DNA of 64,000 bases from Meconema thalassinum (GCA_946902985.2 OX336388.2:1696847978-1696911977); one strand, 5' to 3'; shown: positions 13,997 through 29,700, counted from the first letter of the stretch. The notes: generated by a model from the sequence alone, not told the origin. Program-made: numbers and translations.

Positions 13997-16979
13997 AGGT
14001 AACAGTAACTTCGATATTAATTATGACAAGTAACAGTAACCTTGATACTAATTATGACAAGTAACTGTAATTTCGATACAAATTTTGGCAGGTAACTGTA
14101 ACTTCGATATTAATTATGACAGGTAACAGTAACTTCGATACTGATTATGACAAGTAACAGTAACTTCGATACTAATTATGGCAGGTAACTGTAACTTCGA
14201 TACTAATTATGACAGGTAACAGTAATTTCGATACTAATTATGACAAGTAACTGTAACATCGATACTAATTATGACAGGTAACTAACTTCGTTACTAATTA
14301 TGACAAATAACTGTAATTTCGTTACAAATTATGGCAGGTAATTGTAATTTCGATACTAATTATGACAGGTAACAGTAACTTCGATACTAATTATGACAAG
14401 TGACAGTAACTTCGATACTTATTGTGACAAGTAACTATAACTTCGATACTAATTATGACTGGTAACTGTAACTTCGTTACTAAATATTACAAGTAGCTGT
14501 AATTTCGATTCAAATTTTGGCAGGTTACTGTAACTTCGATACTGATTATGACAGGTAACAGTAACTTCGATACTAATTATGACAGGAAACTGTAACTTCG
14601 TTACTAATTGTGACAAGTAACTGTAATTTCGATACAAATTATGACAGGTAACTGAAACTTCGTAACTAATTATGACAAGTAACTGTAATTCCGATACAAA
14701 TTATGGCAGGTAACAGTACCTTCGATACTAATTATGACAGGTAACTGTAACTTCGATACTAATTATGACAAGGAACTGTAATTTCGATACAAATTATGGG
14801 AGGTAACTGTAACATCGATACTAATTATGACAGGTAATAGTAACTTCGATACTAATTATGACCAGTAACTATAACTTCGAATCAAATTATGACAGGTTAA
14901 TGTAACATCGATACTAATTATGACAAGAAACTCTAACTTCGTTACTAATTATGACAAGTAACAGTAATTTTGATAAAAAATTATGGTAGGTAACTGTAAC
15001 TTCAATACTAATTATGACAGGTAACAGTAACTTCGGTACTAATTATGCCAGGTAACTGTAACTTCGTTACTAATTATGACAAGTCCCTGTAATTTCGATA
15101 CAAATTATGGCAGGTAACAGTAACTTTGATAACAATTATGACAGGTAACAGGAACAACGATACTAATTATGACAGGTAACTGTAACTTCGTTACTAATTA
15201 TGACAAGTAACTCTAATTTTGATTAAAAAAATTATGGCAGGTAACTGTAACATCGATACTATTTAATACATGTAACAGTAACTTCGACACTAATTATGAC
15301 AGGTTACTGTAACATCGTTACTAATTATGTAAAGTAACTGTATCTTCGATACTAATTATGACAAGTAACTGTAACTTCGATACTTATTATGACAGGTAAC
15401 TGTAACTTCATTACTAATTATGACAAGAATCTGTAACTTCGATACTAATTATGACAGGCAACAGTAACTTCGATATTAATTATGACAAGTAACAGTAACT
15501 TCGATACTAATTATGACAAGTAACTGTAACTTCGATACTAATTATGACAGGTAACTGTAACTTCGTTACTAATTATGGCAAGTAACTGTAATTTCGATAC
15601 AAATTATGGCAGGTAACTGTAACTTCGATACTTATTATGACAGGTAACAGTAACTTCGATACTAATTATGACAGGTAACTGCAACTTCGTTACTAACTAT
15701 GATAAGTAACTGTAATTTCTATACTTATTATGGCAAGTAACTGTAACTTCGTTACTAATTATGACAAGTAACTGTAATTTCGATACAAATTATGGCAGGT
15801 AACTGTAATTTCGATACTAATTATGACAGGTAACAGTAACTTCGATACTAATTATGACAAGTAACAGTAACTTCGTTACTAATTATGACAAGTAACTGTA
15901 ATTTCGATACATATTATGGCAGGTAACTGTAACTTCGATACTAATTATGACAGGTAACAGTAACTTCGATACTAATTATAACAGAAAACAGTAACTTCGA
16001 TACTAATTATGACTGGTAACAGTAACTTCGATAATAATTATGGCAGGTAACTGTATCTTCGATACTAATTATGACAGGTAACAGTAACTTCGATACTAAT
16101 TATGACAAGTAACTGTAACTTCGATACTAATTATGACAGCTAACTGTAACTTCGTTACTAATTATGACAAGTAACTGTAACTTCGATGCAAATTATGGCA
16201 GGTAATTGTAATTTCGATAATAATTATGACAGGTAACAGTAACTTCGATACTAATTATGACAAGTAACAGTAACTTCGATACTAATTATGACAAGTAACT
16301 GTAACTTCGATGCTAATTATGGCAGGTAACTGTAACTTCGTTACTAATTATGACAAGTAACTGTAATTTCGATACAAATTTTGGCAGGTAACAGTAACTT
16401 CGATATTAATTATGACAGGTAACAGTAACTTCGATACTAATTATGACAAGTAACTGTAACTTCGATACTAATTATGACAGGTAACTGTAACTTCGTTACT
16501 AATTATGACAAGTAACTGTAATTTCGATACAAATTATGGAAGGTAACTGTAACATCGATACTAATTATGACAGGTAACAGTAACTTCGATACTAATTATG
16601 ACAAGTAACTATAACTTCGATACAAATTAGGACAGGTAACTGTAACTTCGATACTAATTATGACAAGAAACTCTAACTTCGTTACCAATTATGATAAGTA
16701 ACAGTAATTTTGATAAAAAATTATGGTAGGTAACTGTAACTTCAATACTAATTATGACAGGTAACAGTAACTTCGATACTAATTATGACAGGTAACTGTA
16801 ACTTCGTTACTAATTATGACAAGTTACTTTAATTTCGATACTAATTATGGCAGGTAACTGTAACTTCGTTACTAATTATGACAAGTCCCTATAATTTCGA
16901 TACAAATTATGGCAGGTAACTGTAACTTCGATACTAATTATGTCAGGAAACAGTAACTTCGATACTAATTATGACAGGT
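13997..16979 (+). repeat. Block L2, right copy with 495-bp insertion
   Basis: This is the counterpart of 5741-8228. The 495 bp between about 15404 and 15892 (16 monomers minus one base) have no partner there. They match the first part of marker block alpha at about 12.46-12.95 kb (offset 2,947 bp). The copy therefore appears to be a mosaic in which a later exchange introduced alpha monomers. A minus-strand open frame at 14449-14637 is the duplicate of the one at 6193-6381. Confidence 0.7.
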
Positions 16980-18998
16980 AACTGTAACTTCGTTACTAAT
17001 TATGACAAGTAACTGTAATTTCGATACAAATTATGGCAGGTAACAGTACCTTCGATACTAATTATGACAGGTAACTGTAACTTCGATACTAATTATGACA
17101 AGGAACTGTAATTTCGATACAAATTATGGCAGGTAACTGTAACTTTGATACTAATTATGACAGGTAACAGTAACTTCGATACTAATTATGACAAGTAACT
17201 GTAACTTCGTTACTAATTATGACAAGTAACTCTAATTTTGATAAAAAATTTTGGCAGGTAATTGTAACTTCGATACTAATTAATACAGGTAACAGTAACT
17301 TCGATACTAATTATGACAGGTTACTGTAACATCGTTACTAATTATGTCAAGTAACTGTAACTTCGATACTAATTATGACAAGTAACTGTAACTTCGATAC
17401 TTATTATGACAGGTAACTGTAACTTCATTACTAATTATGACAAGAAACTGTACCTTCGATACTAATTATGACAGGTAACTGTAACTTCGATACTAATTAT
17501 GACAAGTAACTGTAATTTCGATACAAATTTTGGAAGGTAACTGTTACTTCGATACTAATTATGACAGGTATCAGTAACTTCGATACTAATTATGACAAGT
17601 AACTGTAACTTCGATACTAATTTTGACAGGTAACTGTAACTTCGTTACTAATTATGACAAGTAACTGTAATTTCGATACAAATTATGGCAGGTAACTCTA
17701 AATTCGATACTAATTAATACAGGTAACAGTAACTTCGATATTAATTATGACAGGTTACTGTAACATCGTTACTAATTATGTCAAGTAACTGTAACTTCGA
17801 TACTAATTATGACAAGTAACTGTAACTTCGATACCTTTTATGACAGGTAACTGTAACTTCATTACTAATTATGACAAGAAACTGTAACTTCGATACTAAT
17901 TATGACAGGTAACTGTAACTTCGATACTAATTATGACAACTAACTGTAACTTCGGTCCTAATTATGACAAGTAACTGTAACATCGATACTAATTATGACA
18001 GGTAACAGTAACTTCGATATTAAGTATGACAAGTAACAGTAACTTCGATACTAATTATGAGAAGTAACTGTATTTTCGATACAAATTTTGACAGGTAACT
18101 GTAACTTCGATACTAATTATGACAGGTAACAGTAACTTCGCTACTGATTATGACAAGTAACAGTAACTTCGTTACTAATTAGGACAAGTAACTGTAATTT
18201 CGATACAAATTATGGCAGGTAACTGTAACTTCGATACTAATTATGACAGGTTACAGTAACTTCGATACTAATTATGACAGAAAACAGTAACTTCGATACT
18301 AATTGTGACAGGTAACAGTAACTTCGATAATAATTATGGAAGGTAACTGTAACTTCGATACTAATTATGACAGTTAACTGTAACTTCGTTACTAATTATG
18401 ACAAGTAACTGTAATTTCGATACAAATTATGGCAGGTAACTGTAACTTCGATACTATTTATGACAGGTAACAGTAACTTCGATACTAATTTTGACAAGTA
18501 ACTGTAACTTCGATAATAATTATTACAGGTAACTGTAACTTCGTTACTAATTAAGACAAGTAACTGTAATTTCGATACAAATTATGGCGGGAAACTGTAA
18601 CTTCGATAGTAATTATGACAGGTAACAGTAAGTTCGATACTAATTATGACAAATAACTATAACGTCGATACAAATTATGACAGGTAACTGTAACTTCGAT
18701 ACTAATTATGACAAGTAACTTTAATTTCGATACTTATAATGGCAGGTAACTGTAACTTCCTTACTAATTATGACAAGTCCCTGTAATTTCGATACAAATT
18801 ATGGCAGGTAACTGTAACTTCGATACTAATTATGAGAGGTTACTGTAACTTCGTTACTAAATATGACAAGTAACTGTAATATTGGTACAAATTATGACAG
18901 TTAACTGTAACTTCGTTACTTATTATGACAAGTAACAGTAATTTCGATACAAATTATGGCAGGTAACGGTACCTTCGATACTAATTATGACAAGTAAC
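16620..18998 (+). repeat. Block M, left copy of a pair 17,400 bp apart
   Basis: This 2,379-bp block matches 34020-36398 at an offset of exactly 17,400 bp along its whole length, with no net indel. Differences seen by eye are few: CCTTTT against CTTTTT near 17835, GAGAAG against GACAAG near 18060, and GATAAT against GACAAT near 18513. Such identity over so long a distance suggests a recent copying event. Markers inside include AAACTGTACC (17443), GGTCCTAATT (17954), GCTACTGATT and CTTCCTTACT. Confidence 0.82.
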
Positions 18999-19269
18999 TT
19001 TAATTTCGATACTTATAATGGCAGGTAACTGTAACTTCCTTACTAATTATGACAAGTTCCTGTAATTTCGATACAAATTATGGCAGGTAACTGTAACTTC
19101 GATACTAATTATGAGAGGTTACTGTAACTTCGTTACTAAATATGACAAGTAACTGTAATATTGGTACAAATTATGACAGTTAACTGTAACTTCGTTACTT
19201 ATTATGACAAGTAACAGTAATTTCGATACAAATTATGGCAGGTAACGGTACCTTCGATACTAATTATGA
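18712..19269 (+). repeat. 279-bp tandem duplication (9 monomers x 2)
   Basis: Bases 18712-18990 and 18991-19269 are nearly identical. Each starts CAAGTAACTTTAATTTC, continues through GATACTTATAATGG, CTTCCTTAC, GAGAGGTTAC, AATATTGGTAC and AACGGTACC, and is nine monomers long. One visible difference is AAGTCCCTG against AAGTTCCTG. The homologous loci at about 36.1-36.4 kb and 39.06-39.33 kb have a single copy, so the duplication arose within this lineage and was then carried into the 4-kb duplication that starts inside it. Confidence 0.85.
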
Positions 19270-22200
19270 CAAGTAACTGTAACTTCGAAAATAATTATGA
19301 CAAGTAACTGTAACTTCGATACTAATTATGACGGGTAACAGTAACTTCGATATTAATTATGACAAGTAACAGTAACTTCGATACTAATTATGACAAGTAA
19401 CTGTAATTTCGATACAAATTTGGGCAGGTAACTGTAACATCGATACTAATTATGACAGGTAACAGTAACTTCGATACTTATTATGACATGTAACTGTAAC
19501 TTCGATACTAATTATGACAGGTAACTAACTTCGTTACTAATTATGACAAGTAACTGTAATTTCGTTACAAATTATGGCAGGTAATTGTAATTACGATACT
19601 AATTATGACAGGTAACAGTAACTTCGATACTAGTTATGACAAGTAACAGTAACTTCGATACTTATTGTGACAAGTAACTATAACTTCGATACTAATTATG
19701 ACAGGTAACAGTAACTTCGTTACTAATTATGACAAGTAACTGTAATTTCGATACAAATTTGGCAGGTAACTGTAACTTCGATACTGATTATGACAGGTTA
19801 CAGTAACTTCGATACTAATTATGACAGGACACTGTAACTTCGAGACTAATTATGACAAGTAACTGTAATATCGATACAAATTATGACAGGTAACTGTAAC
19901 TTCGTAACTAATTATGACAAGTAACTGTAATTCCGATACAAATTATGGTAGGTAACAGTACCTCCCATACTAATTATGACAGATAACTGTAACTTCGATA
20001 CGAATTATGACAAGGAACTGTAATTTCGATACAAATTATGGCAGGTAACTGTAACATCGATACTAATTATGACAGGTAACAGTAACTTCGATACTTATTA
20101 TGACAAGTAACTATAACTTCGAATCAAATTATGACAGGTAACTGTAACTTCGATACTAATTATGACAAGAAACTCTAACTTCGTTACTAATTATGACAAG
20201 TAACAGTAATTTTGATAAAAATTATGGTAGGTAACTGTAACTTCAATACTAATTATGACAGGTAACAGCAACTTCGATACTAATTATAACAGGTAACTGT
20301 AACTTCGTTACTAATTATGACAAGTCCCTGTAATTTCGATACAAATTATTGCAGATAACTGTAACTTTGATAACAATTATGACAGGTAACAGGAACTTCG
20401 ATACTAAATATGACAGGTAACTGTAACTTCGTTACTAATTATGACGAGTAACTCTAATTTTGATAAAAAAAATTATGGCAGGTAACTGTAACATCGATAC
20501 TATTTAATACAGGTAACAGTAACTTCGATACTAATTATGACAGGTTACTGTAACATCGTTACTAATTATGTAAAGTAACTGTATCTTCGATACTAATTAT
20601 GACAAGAAACTGTAACTTCGATACTTATTATGACAGGTAACTGTAATTTCGATACAAATTATGGCAGGTAACTGTAACTTCGATACTAATTATGACAGGT
20701 AACAGTAACTTCGATACTAATTATGACAAGTAACTATAACTTCGATACAAATTATGGCAGGTAACAGTAACTTCGATACTAATTATGACAAGAAACTCTA
20801 ACTTCGTTACTAATTATGACAAGTAACAGTAATTTTGATAAAAAATTATGGTAGGTAACTGTAACTTCAATACGTATTATGACAGGTAACACTAACTTCG
20901 ATACTAATTATGACAGGTTATTGTAACTTCGTTACTAATTATGACAAGTAACTTTAATTTCGATACTAATTATGGCAAGTAACTGTAAATTCGTTACTAA
21001 TTATGACAAGTCCCTGTAATTTCGATACAAATTATGGCAGGTAACTGTAACTTCGATACTAATTATGTCAGGTAACTGTAACATCGATACTATTTAATAC
21101 AGGTAACAGTAACTTCGATACTAATTATGACAGGTTACTGTAACATCGTTACTAATTATGTAAAGTAACTGTAACTTCGATACTAATTATGACAAGTAAC
21201 TGTAACTTCGATACTTTTTATGACAGGTAACTGTAACTTCATTACTAATTATGACAAGAAACTGTAACTTCGATACTAATTATGACAGGTAACTGTAACT
21301 TCGATACTAATTATGACAACTAACTGTAACTTCGATCCTAATTATGACAAGTAACTGTAACTTCGATACTAATTATGACAGGTAACAGTAACTTCGATAT
21401 TAAGTAAGACAAGTAACAGTAACTTCGATACTAATTATGACAAGTAACTGTATTTTCGATACAAATTTTGGCAGGTAACTGTAACTTCGATACTAATTAT
21501 GACAGGTAACAGTAACTTCGCTACTGATTATGACAAGTAACAGTAACTTCGATACTAATTAGGACAAGTAACTGTAATTTCGATACAAATTATGGCAGGT
21601 AACTGTAACTTCGATACTAATTATGACAGGTTACAGTAACTTCGATACTAATTAATACAGGTAAGAGTAACTTCGATATTTATTATGACAGGTTACTGTA
21701 ACATCGTTACTAATTATGTCAAGTAACTGTAACTTCGATACTAATTATGACAAGTAACTGTAACTTCGATACTTATTATGACAGGTAACTGTAACTTCAT
21801 TACTAATTATGACAAGAATCTGTAACTTCGATACTAATTATGACAGGCAACAGTAACTTCGATATTAATTATGACAAGTAACAGTAACTTCGATACTAAT
21901 TATGACAAGTAACTGTAACTTCGATACTAATTATGACAGGTAACTGTAACTTCGTTACTAATTATGGCAAGTAACTGTAATTTCGATACAAATTATGGCA
22001 GGTAACTGTAACTTCGATACTTATTACGACAGGTAACAGTAACTTCGATACTAATTATGACAGGTAACTGCAACTTCGTTACTAACTATGATAAGTAACT
22101 GTAATTTCTATACTTATTATGGCAAGTAACTGTAACTTCGTTACTAATTATGACAAGTAACTGTAATTTCGATACAAATTATGGCAGGTAACTGTAATTT

Positions 22201-22835
22201 CGATACTAATTATGACAGGTAACAGTAACTTCGATACTAATTATGACAAGTAACAGTAACTTCGTTACTAATTATGACAAGTAACTGTAATTTCGATACA
22301 AATTATGGCAGGTAACTGTAACTTCGATACTAATTATGACAGGTAACAGTAACTTCGATACTAATTATAACAGAAAACAGTAACTTCGATACTAATTATG
22401 ACTGGTAACAGTAACTTCGATAATAATTATGGCAGGTAACTGTATCTTCGATACTAATTATGACAGGTAACAGTAACTTCGATACTAATTATGACAAGTA
22501 ACTGTAACTTCGATACTAATTATGACAGCTAACTGTAACTTCGTTACTAATTATGACAAGTAACTGTAACTTCGATGCAAATTATGGCAGGTAATTGTAA
22601 TTTCGATAATAATTATGACAGGTAACAGTAACTTCGATACTAATTATGCCAAGTAACAGTAACTTCGATACTAATTATGACAAGTAACTGTAACTTCGAT
22701 GCTAATTATGACAGGTAACTGTAACTTCGTTACTAATTATGACAAGTAACTGTAATTTCGATACAAATTTTGGCAGGTAACAGTAACTTCAATATTAATT
22801 ATGACAGGTAACAGTAACTTCGATACTAATTATGA
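18836..22835 (+). repeat. 4.0-kb higher-order unit, copy 1
   Basis: The unit is 4,000 bp (129 monomers plus 1 base) and is followed directly by its copy at 22836. The offset is 4,000 bp up to about 19760 and 4,001 after, because one T is missing here in ATACAAATTTGGC. Shared private variants are AATATTGGTAC, CCTCCCATAC (19961 and 23962), the 29-bp monomer near 19520, GGACACTG, CACTAACTTC, GTAAGAGTAAC (21661 and 25662) and the alpha block. Divergence is only isolated bases. Confidence 0.85.
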
Positions 22836-25800
22836 GAGGTTACTGTAACTTCGTTACTAAATATGACAAGTAACTGTAATATTGGTACAAATTATGACAG
22901 TTAACTGTAACTTCGTTACTTATTATGACAAGTAACAGTAATTTCGATACAAATTATGGCAGGTAACGGTACCTTCGATACTAATTATGACAAGTAACTT
23001 TAATTTCGATACTTATAATGGCAGGTAACTGTAACTTCCTTACTAATTATGACAAGTTCCTGTAATTTCGATACAAATTATGGCAGGTAACTGTAACTTC
23101 GATACTAATTATGAGAGGTTACTGTAACTTCGTTACTAAATATGACAAGTAACTGTAATATTGGTACAAATTATGACAGTTAACTGTAACTTCGTTACTT
23201 ATTATGACAAGTAACAGTAATTTCGATACAAATTATGGCAGGTAACGGTACCTTCGATACTAATTATGACAAGTAACTGTAACTTCGAAAATAATTATGA
23301 CAAGTAACTGTAACTTCGATACTAATTATGACGGGTAACAGTAACTTCGATATTAATTATGACAAGTAACAGTAACTTCGATACTAATTATGACAAGTAA
23401 CTGTAATTTCGATACAAATTTTGGCAGGTAACTGTAACATCGATACTAATTATGACAGGTAACAGTAACTTCGATACTTATTATGACATGTAACTGTAAC
23501 TTCGATACTAATTATGACAGGTAACTAACTTCGTTACTAATTATGACAAGTAACTGTAATTTCGTTACAAATTATGGCAGGTAATTGTAATTACGATACT
23601 AATTATGACAGGTAACAGTAACTTCGATACTAGTTATGACAAGTAACAGTAACTTCGATACTTATTGTGACAAGTAACTATAACTTCGATACTAATTATG
23701 ACAGGTAACAGTAACTTCGTTACTAATTATGACAAGTAACTGTAATTTCGATACAAATTTTGGCAGGTAACTGTAACTTCGATACTGATTATGACAGGTT
23801 ACAGTAACTTCGATACTAATTATGACAGGACACTGTAACTTCGAGACTAATTATGACAAGTAACTGTAATATCGATACAAATTATGACAGGTAACTGTAA
23901 CTTCGTAACTAATTATGACAAGTAACTGTAATTCCGATACAAATTATGGTAGGTAACAGTACCTCCCATACTAATTATGACAGGTAACTGTAACTTCGAT
24001 ACTAATTATGACAAGGAACTGTAATTTCGATACAAATTATGGCAGGTAACTGTAACTTCGATACTAATTATGACAGGTAACAGTAACTTCGATACTTATT
24101 ATGACAAGTAACTATAACTTCGAATCAAATTATGACAGGTAACTGTAACTTCGATACTAATTATGACAAGAAACTCTAACTTCGTTACTAATTATGACAA
24201 GTAACAGTAATTTTGATAAAGATTATGGTAGGTAACTGTAACTTCAATACTAATTATGACAGGTAACAGCAACTTCGATACTAATTATAACAGGTAACTG
24301 TAACTTCGTTACTAATTATGACAAGTCCCTGTAATTTCGATACAAATTATTGCAGATAACTGTAACTTTGATAACAATTATGACAGGTAACAGGAACTTC
24401 GATACTAAATATGACAGGTAACTGTAACTTCGTTACTAATTATGACGAGTAACTCTAATTTTGATAAAAAAAATTATGGCAGGTAACTGTAACATCGATA
24501 CTATTTAATACAGGTAACAGTAACTTCGATACTAATTATGACAGGTTACTGTAACATCGTTACTAATTATGTAAAGTAACTGTATCTTCGATACTAATTA
24601 TGACAAGAAACTGTAACTTCGATACTTATTATGACAGGTAACTGTAATTTCGATACAAATTATGGCAGGTAACTGTAACTTCGATACTAATTATGACAGG
24701 TAACAGTAACTTCGATACTAATTATGACAAGTAACTATAACTTCGATACAAATTATGGCAGGTAACAGTAACTTCGATACTAATTATGACAAGAAACTCT
24801 AACTTCGTTACTAATTATGACAAGTAACAGTAATTTTGATAAAAAATTATGGTAGGTAACTGTAACTTCAATACGTATTATGACAGGTAACACTAACTTC
24901 GATACTAATTATGACAGGTTATTGTAACTTCGTTACTAATTATGACAAGTAACTTTAATTTCGATACTAATTATGGCAAGTAACTGTAAATTCGTTACTA
25001 ATTATGACAAGTCCCTGTAATTTCGATACAAATTATGGCAGGTAACTGTAACTTCGTTACTAATTATGTCAGGTAACTGTAACATCGATACTATTTAATA
25101 CAGGTAACAGTAACTTCGATACTAATTATGACAGGTTACTGTAACATCGTTACTAATTATGTAAAGTAACTGTAACTTCGATACTAATTATGACAAGTAA
25201 CTGTAACTTCGATACTTTTTATGACAGGTAACTGTAACTTCATTACTAATTATGACAAGAAACTGTAACTTCGATACTAATTATGACAGGTAACTGTAAC
25301 TTCGATACTAATTATGACAACTAACTGTAACTTCGATCCTAATTATGACAAGTAACTGTAATTTCGATACTAATTATGACAGGTAACAGTAACTTCGATA
25401 TTAAGTAAGACAAGTAACAGTAACTTCGATACTAATTATGACAAGTAACTGTATTTTCGATACAAATTTTGGCAGGTAACTGTAACTTCGATACTAATTA
25501 TGACAGGTAACAGTAACTTCGCTACTGATTATGACAAGTAACAGTAACTTCGATACTAATTAGGACAAGTAACTGTAATTTCGATACAAATTATGGCAGG
25601 TAACTGTAACTTCGATACTAATTATGACAGGTTACAGTAACTTCGATACTAATTAATACAGGTAAGAGTAACTTCGATATTTATTATGACAGGTTACTGT
25701 AACATCGTTACTAATTATGTCAAGTAACTGTAACTTCGATACTAATTATGACAAGTAACTGTAACTTCGATACTTATTATGACAGGTAACTGTAACTTCA

Positions 25801-26712
25801 TTACTAATTATGACAAGAATCTGTAACTTCGATACTAATTATGACAGGCAACAGTAACTTCGATATTAATTATGACAAGTAACAGTAACTTCGATACTAA
25901 TTATGACAAGTAACTGTAACTTCGATACTAATTATGACAGGTAACTGTAACTTCGTTACTAATTATGGCAAGTAACTGTAATTTCGATACAAATTATGGC
26001 AGGTAACTGTAACTTCGATACTTATTACGACAGGTAACAGTAACTTCGATACTAATTATGACAGGTAACTGCAACTTCGTTACTAACTATGATAAGTAAC
26101 TGTAATTTCTATACTTATTATGGCAAGTAACTGTAACTTCGTTACTAATTATGACAAGTAACTGTAATTTCGATACAAATTATGGCAGGTAACTGTAACT
26201 TCGATACTAATTATGACAGGTAACAGTAACTTCGATACTAATTATAACAGAAAACAGTAACTTCGATACTAATTATGACTGGTAACAGTAACTTCGATAA
26301 TAATTATGGCAGGTAACTGTATCTTCGATACTAATTATGACAGGTAACAGTAACTTCGATACTAATTATGACAAGTAACTGTAACTTCGATACTAATTAT
26401 GACAGCTAACTGTAACTTCGTTACTAATTATGACAAGTAACTGTAACTTCGATGCAAATTATGGCAGGTAATTGTAATTTCGATAATAATTATGACAGGT
26501 AACAGTAACTTCGATACTAATTATGCCAAGTAACAGTAACTTCGATACTAATTATGACAAGTAACTGTAACTTCGATGCTAATTATGACAGGTAACTGTA
26601 ACTTCGTTACTAATTATGACAAGTAACTGTAATTTCGATACAAATTTTGGCAGGTAACAGTAACTTCAATATTAATTATGACAGGTAACAGTAACTTCGA
26701 TACTAATTATGA
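22836..26712 (+). repeat. 4.0-kb higher-order unit, copy 2 (lacks 124 bp)
   Basis: This copy is 3,877 bp. It equals copy 1 except for a loss of four monomers (124 bp) near 26.2 kb and scattered substitutions such as GATAAAGATTATGG near 24218, where copy 1 has GATAAAAATTATGG. The homologous locus at about 42.25-42.40 kb keeps the four monomers, so the deletion is private to this copy. Its right end is where GACAAG (26711) replaces GAGAGG (22834). Confidence 0.84.
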
Positions 26713-29700
26713 CAAGTAACTGTAACTTCGATACTAATTATGACAGGTAACTGTAACTTCGTTACTAATTATGACAAGTAACTGTAATTTCGATACAAAT
26801 TATGGAAGGTAACTGTAACATCGATACTAATTATGACAGGTAACAGTAACTTCGATACTAATTATGACAAGTAACTATAACTTCGATACAAATTATGACA
26901 GGTAACTGTAACTTCGATACTAATTATGACAAGAAACTCTAACTTCGTTACCAATTATGATAAGTAACAGTAATTTTGATAAAAAATTATGGTAGGTAAC
27001 TGTAACTTCAATACTAATTATGACAGGTAACAGTAACTTCGATACTAATTATGACAGGTAACTGTAACTTCGTTACTAATTATGACAAGTTACTTTAATT
27101 TCGATACTAATTATGGCAGGTAACTGTAACTTCGTTACTAATTATGACAAGTCCCTATAATTTCGATACAAATTATGGCAGGTAACTGTAACTTCGATAC
27201 TAATTATGTCAGGAAACAGTAACTTCGATACTAATTATGACAGGTAACTGTAACTTCGTTACTAATTATGACAAGTAACTGTAATTTCGATACAAATTAT
27301 GGCAGGTAACAGTACCTTCGATACTAATTATGACAGGTAACTGTAACTTCGATACTAATTATGACAAGGAACTGTAATTTCGATACAAATTATGGCAGGT
27401 AACTGTAACTTTGATACTAATTATGACAGGTAACAGTAACTTCGATACTAATTATGACAAGTAACTGTAACTTCGTTACTAATTATGACAAGTAACTCTA
27501 ATTTTTATAAAAAAAATTGGCAGGTAATTGTAACTTCGATACTAATTAATACAGGTAACAGTAACTTCGATACTAATTATGACAGGTTACTGTAACATCG
27601 TTACTAATTATGTCAAGTAACTGTAACTTCGATACTAATTATGACAAGTAACTGTAACTTCGATACTTATTATGACAGGTAACTGTAACTTCATTACTAA
27701 TTATGACAAGAAACTGTAACTTCGATACTAATTATGACAGGTAACTGTAACTTCGATACTAATTATGACAAGTAACTGTAATTTCGATACAAATTTTGGA
27801 AGGTAACTGTTACTTCGATACTAATTATGACAGGTATCAGTAACTTCGATACTAATTATGACAAGTAACTGTAACTTCGATACTAATTTTGACAGGTAAC
27901 TGTAACTTCGTTACTAATTATGACAAGTAACTGTAATTTCGATACAAATTATGGCAGGTAACTCTAAATTCCATACTAATTAATACAGGTAACAGTAACT
28001 TCGATATTAATTATGACAGGTTACTGTAACATCGTTACTAATTATGTCAAGTAACTGTAACTTCGATACTAATTATGACAAGTAACTGTAACTTCGATAC
28101 TTTTTATGACAGGTAACTGTAACTTCATTACTAATTATGACAAGAAACTGTAACTTCGATCCTAATTATGACAAGTAACTGTAACTTCGATACTAATTAT
28201 GACAGGTAACAGTAACTTCGATATTAAGTATGACAAGTAACAGTAACTTCGATACTAATTATGACAAGTAACGGTATTTTCGATACAAATTTTGGCAGGT
28301 AACTGTAACTTCGATACTAATTATGACAGGTAACAGTAACTTCGCTACTGATTATGACAAGTAACAGTAACTTCGTTACTAATTAGGACAAGTAACTGTA
28401 ATTTCGATACAAATTATGACAGGTAACTGTAACTTCGATACTAATTATGACAGGTTACAGTAACTTCGATACTAATTATGACAGAAAACAGTAACTTCGA
28501 TACTAATTGTGACAGGTAACAGTAACTTCGATAATAATTATGGAAGGTAACTGTAACTTCGATACTAATTATGACAGTTAACTGTAACTTCGTTACTAAT
28601 TATGACAAGTAACTGTAATTTCGATACAAATTATGGCAGGTAACTGTAACTTCGATACTATTTATGACAGGTAACAGTAACTTCGATACTAATTTTGACA
28701 AGTAACTGTAACTTCGATAATAATTATTACAGGTAACTGTAACTTCGTTACTAATTAAGACAAGTAACTGTAATTTCGATACAAATTTTGGCAGGTAACT
28801 GTAACTTCGATACTAAATATGACAGGTAACAGTCACTTCGAAACTAATTATGAGAAGTAACTGTAACTTCGATACTAATTATGAGAGGTAACTGTAACTT
28901 CGTTACTAATTATGACAAATAACTGTAATTTCGATACAAATTATGGCGGGAAACTGTAACTTCGATAGTAATTATGACAGGTAACAGTAAGTTCGATACT
29001 AATTATGACAAATAACTATAACTTCGATACAAATTATGACAGGTAACTGTAACTTCGATACTAATTATGACAAGTAACTTTAATTTCGATACTTATAATG
29101 GCAGGTAACTGTAACTTCCTTACTAATTATGACAAGTCCCTGTAATTTCGATACAAATTATGGCAGGTAACTGTAACTTCGATACTAATTATGAGAGGTA
29201 ACTGTAACTTCGTAACTAAATATGACAAGTAACTGTAATATTGGTACAAATTATGACAGTTAACTGTAACTTCGTTACTTATTATGACAATAACAGTAAT
29301 TTCGATACAAATTATGGCAGGTAACGGTACCTTCGATACTAATTATGACAAGTAACTGTAACTTCGAAAATAATTATGACAAGTAACTGTAACTTCGATA
29401 CTAATTATGACGGGTAACAGTAACTTCGATATTAATTATGACAAGTAACAGTAACTTCGATACTAATTATGACAAGTAACTGTAATTTCGATACAAATTT
29501 TGGCAGGTAACTGTAACATCGATACTAATTATGACAGGTAACAGTAACTTCGATACTTATTATGACATGTAACTGTAACTTCGATACTAATTATGACAGG
29601 TAACTAACTTCGTTACTAATTATGACAAGTAACTGTAATTTCGTTACAAATTATGGCAGGTAATTGTAATTACGATACTAATTATGACAGGTAACAGTAA

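Noticed and set aside
14449..14637. Second minus-strand open frame of 62 codons
   Set aside because: This is the 8,256-bp-offset duplicate of the first, differing by one residue. Its preservation reflects block duplication, not coding selection.
22836..22850. Possible mobile-element boundary at a sharp block junction
   Set aside because: Both sides are satellite monomers in register, with no terminal inverted repeats, target duplication or transposase. Unequal exchange explains it.
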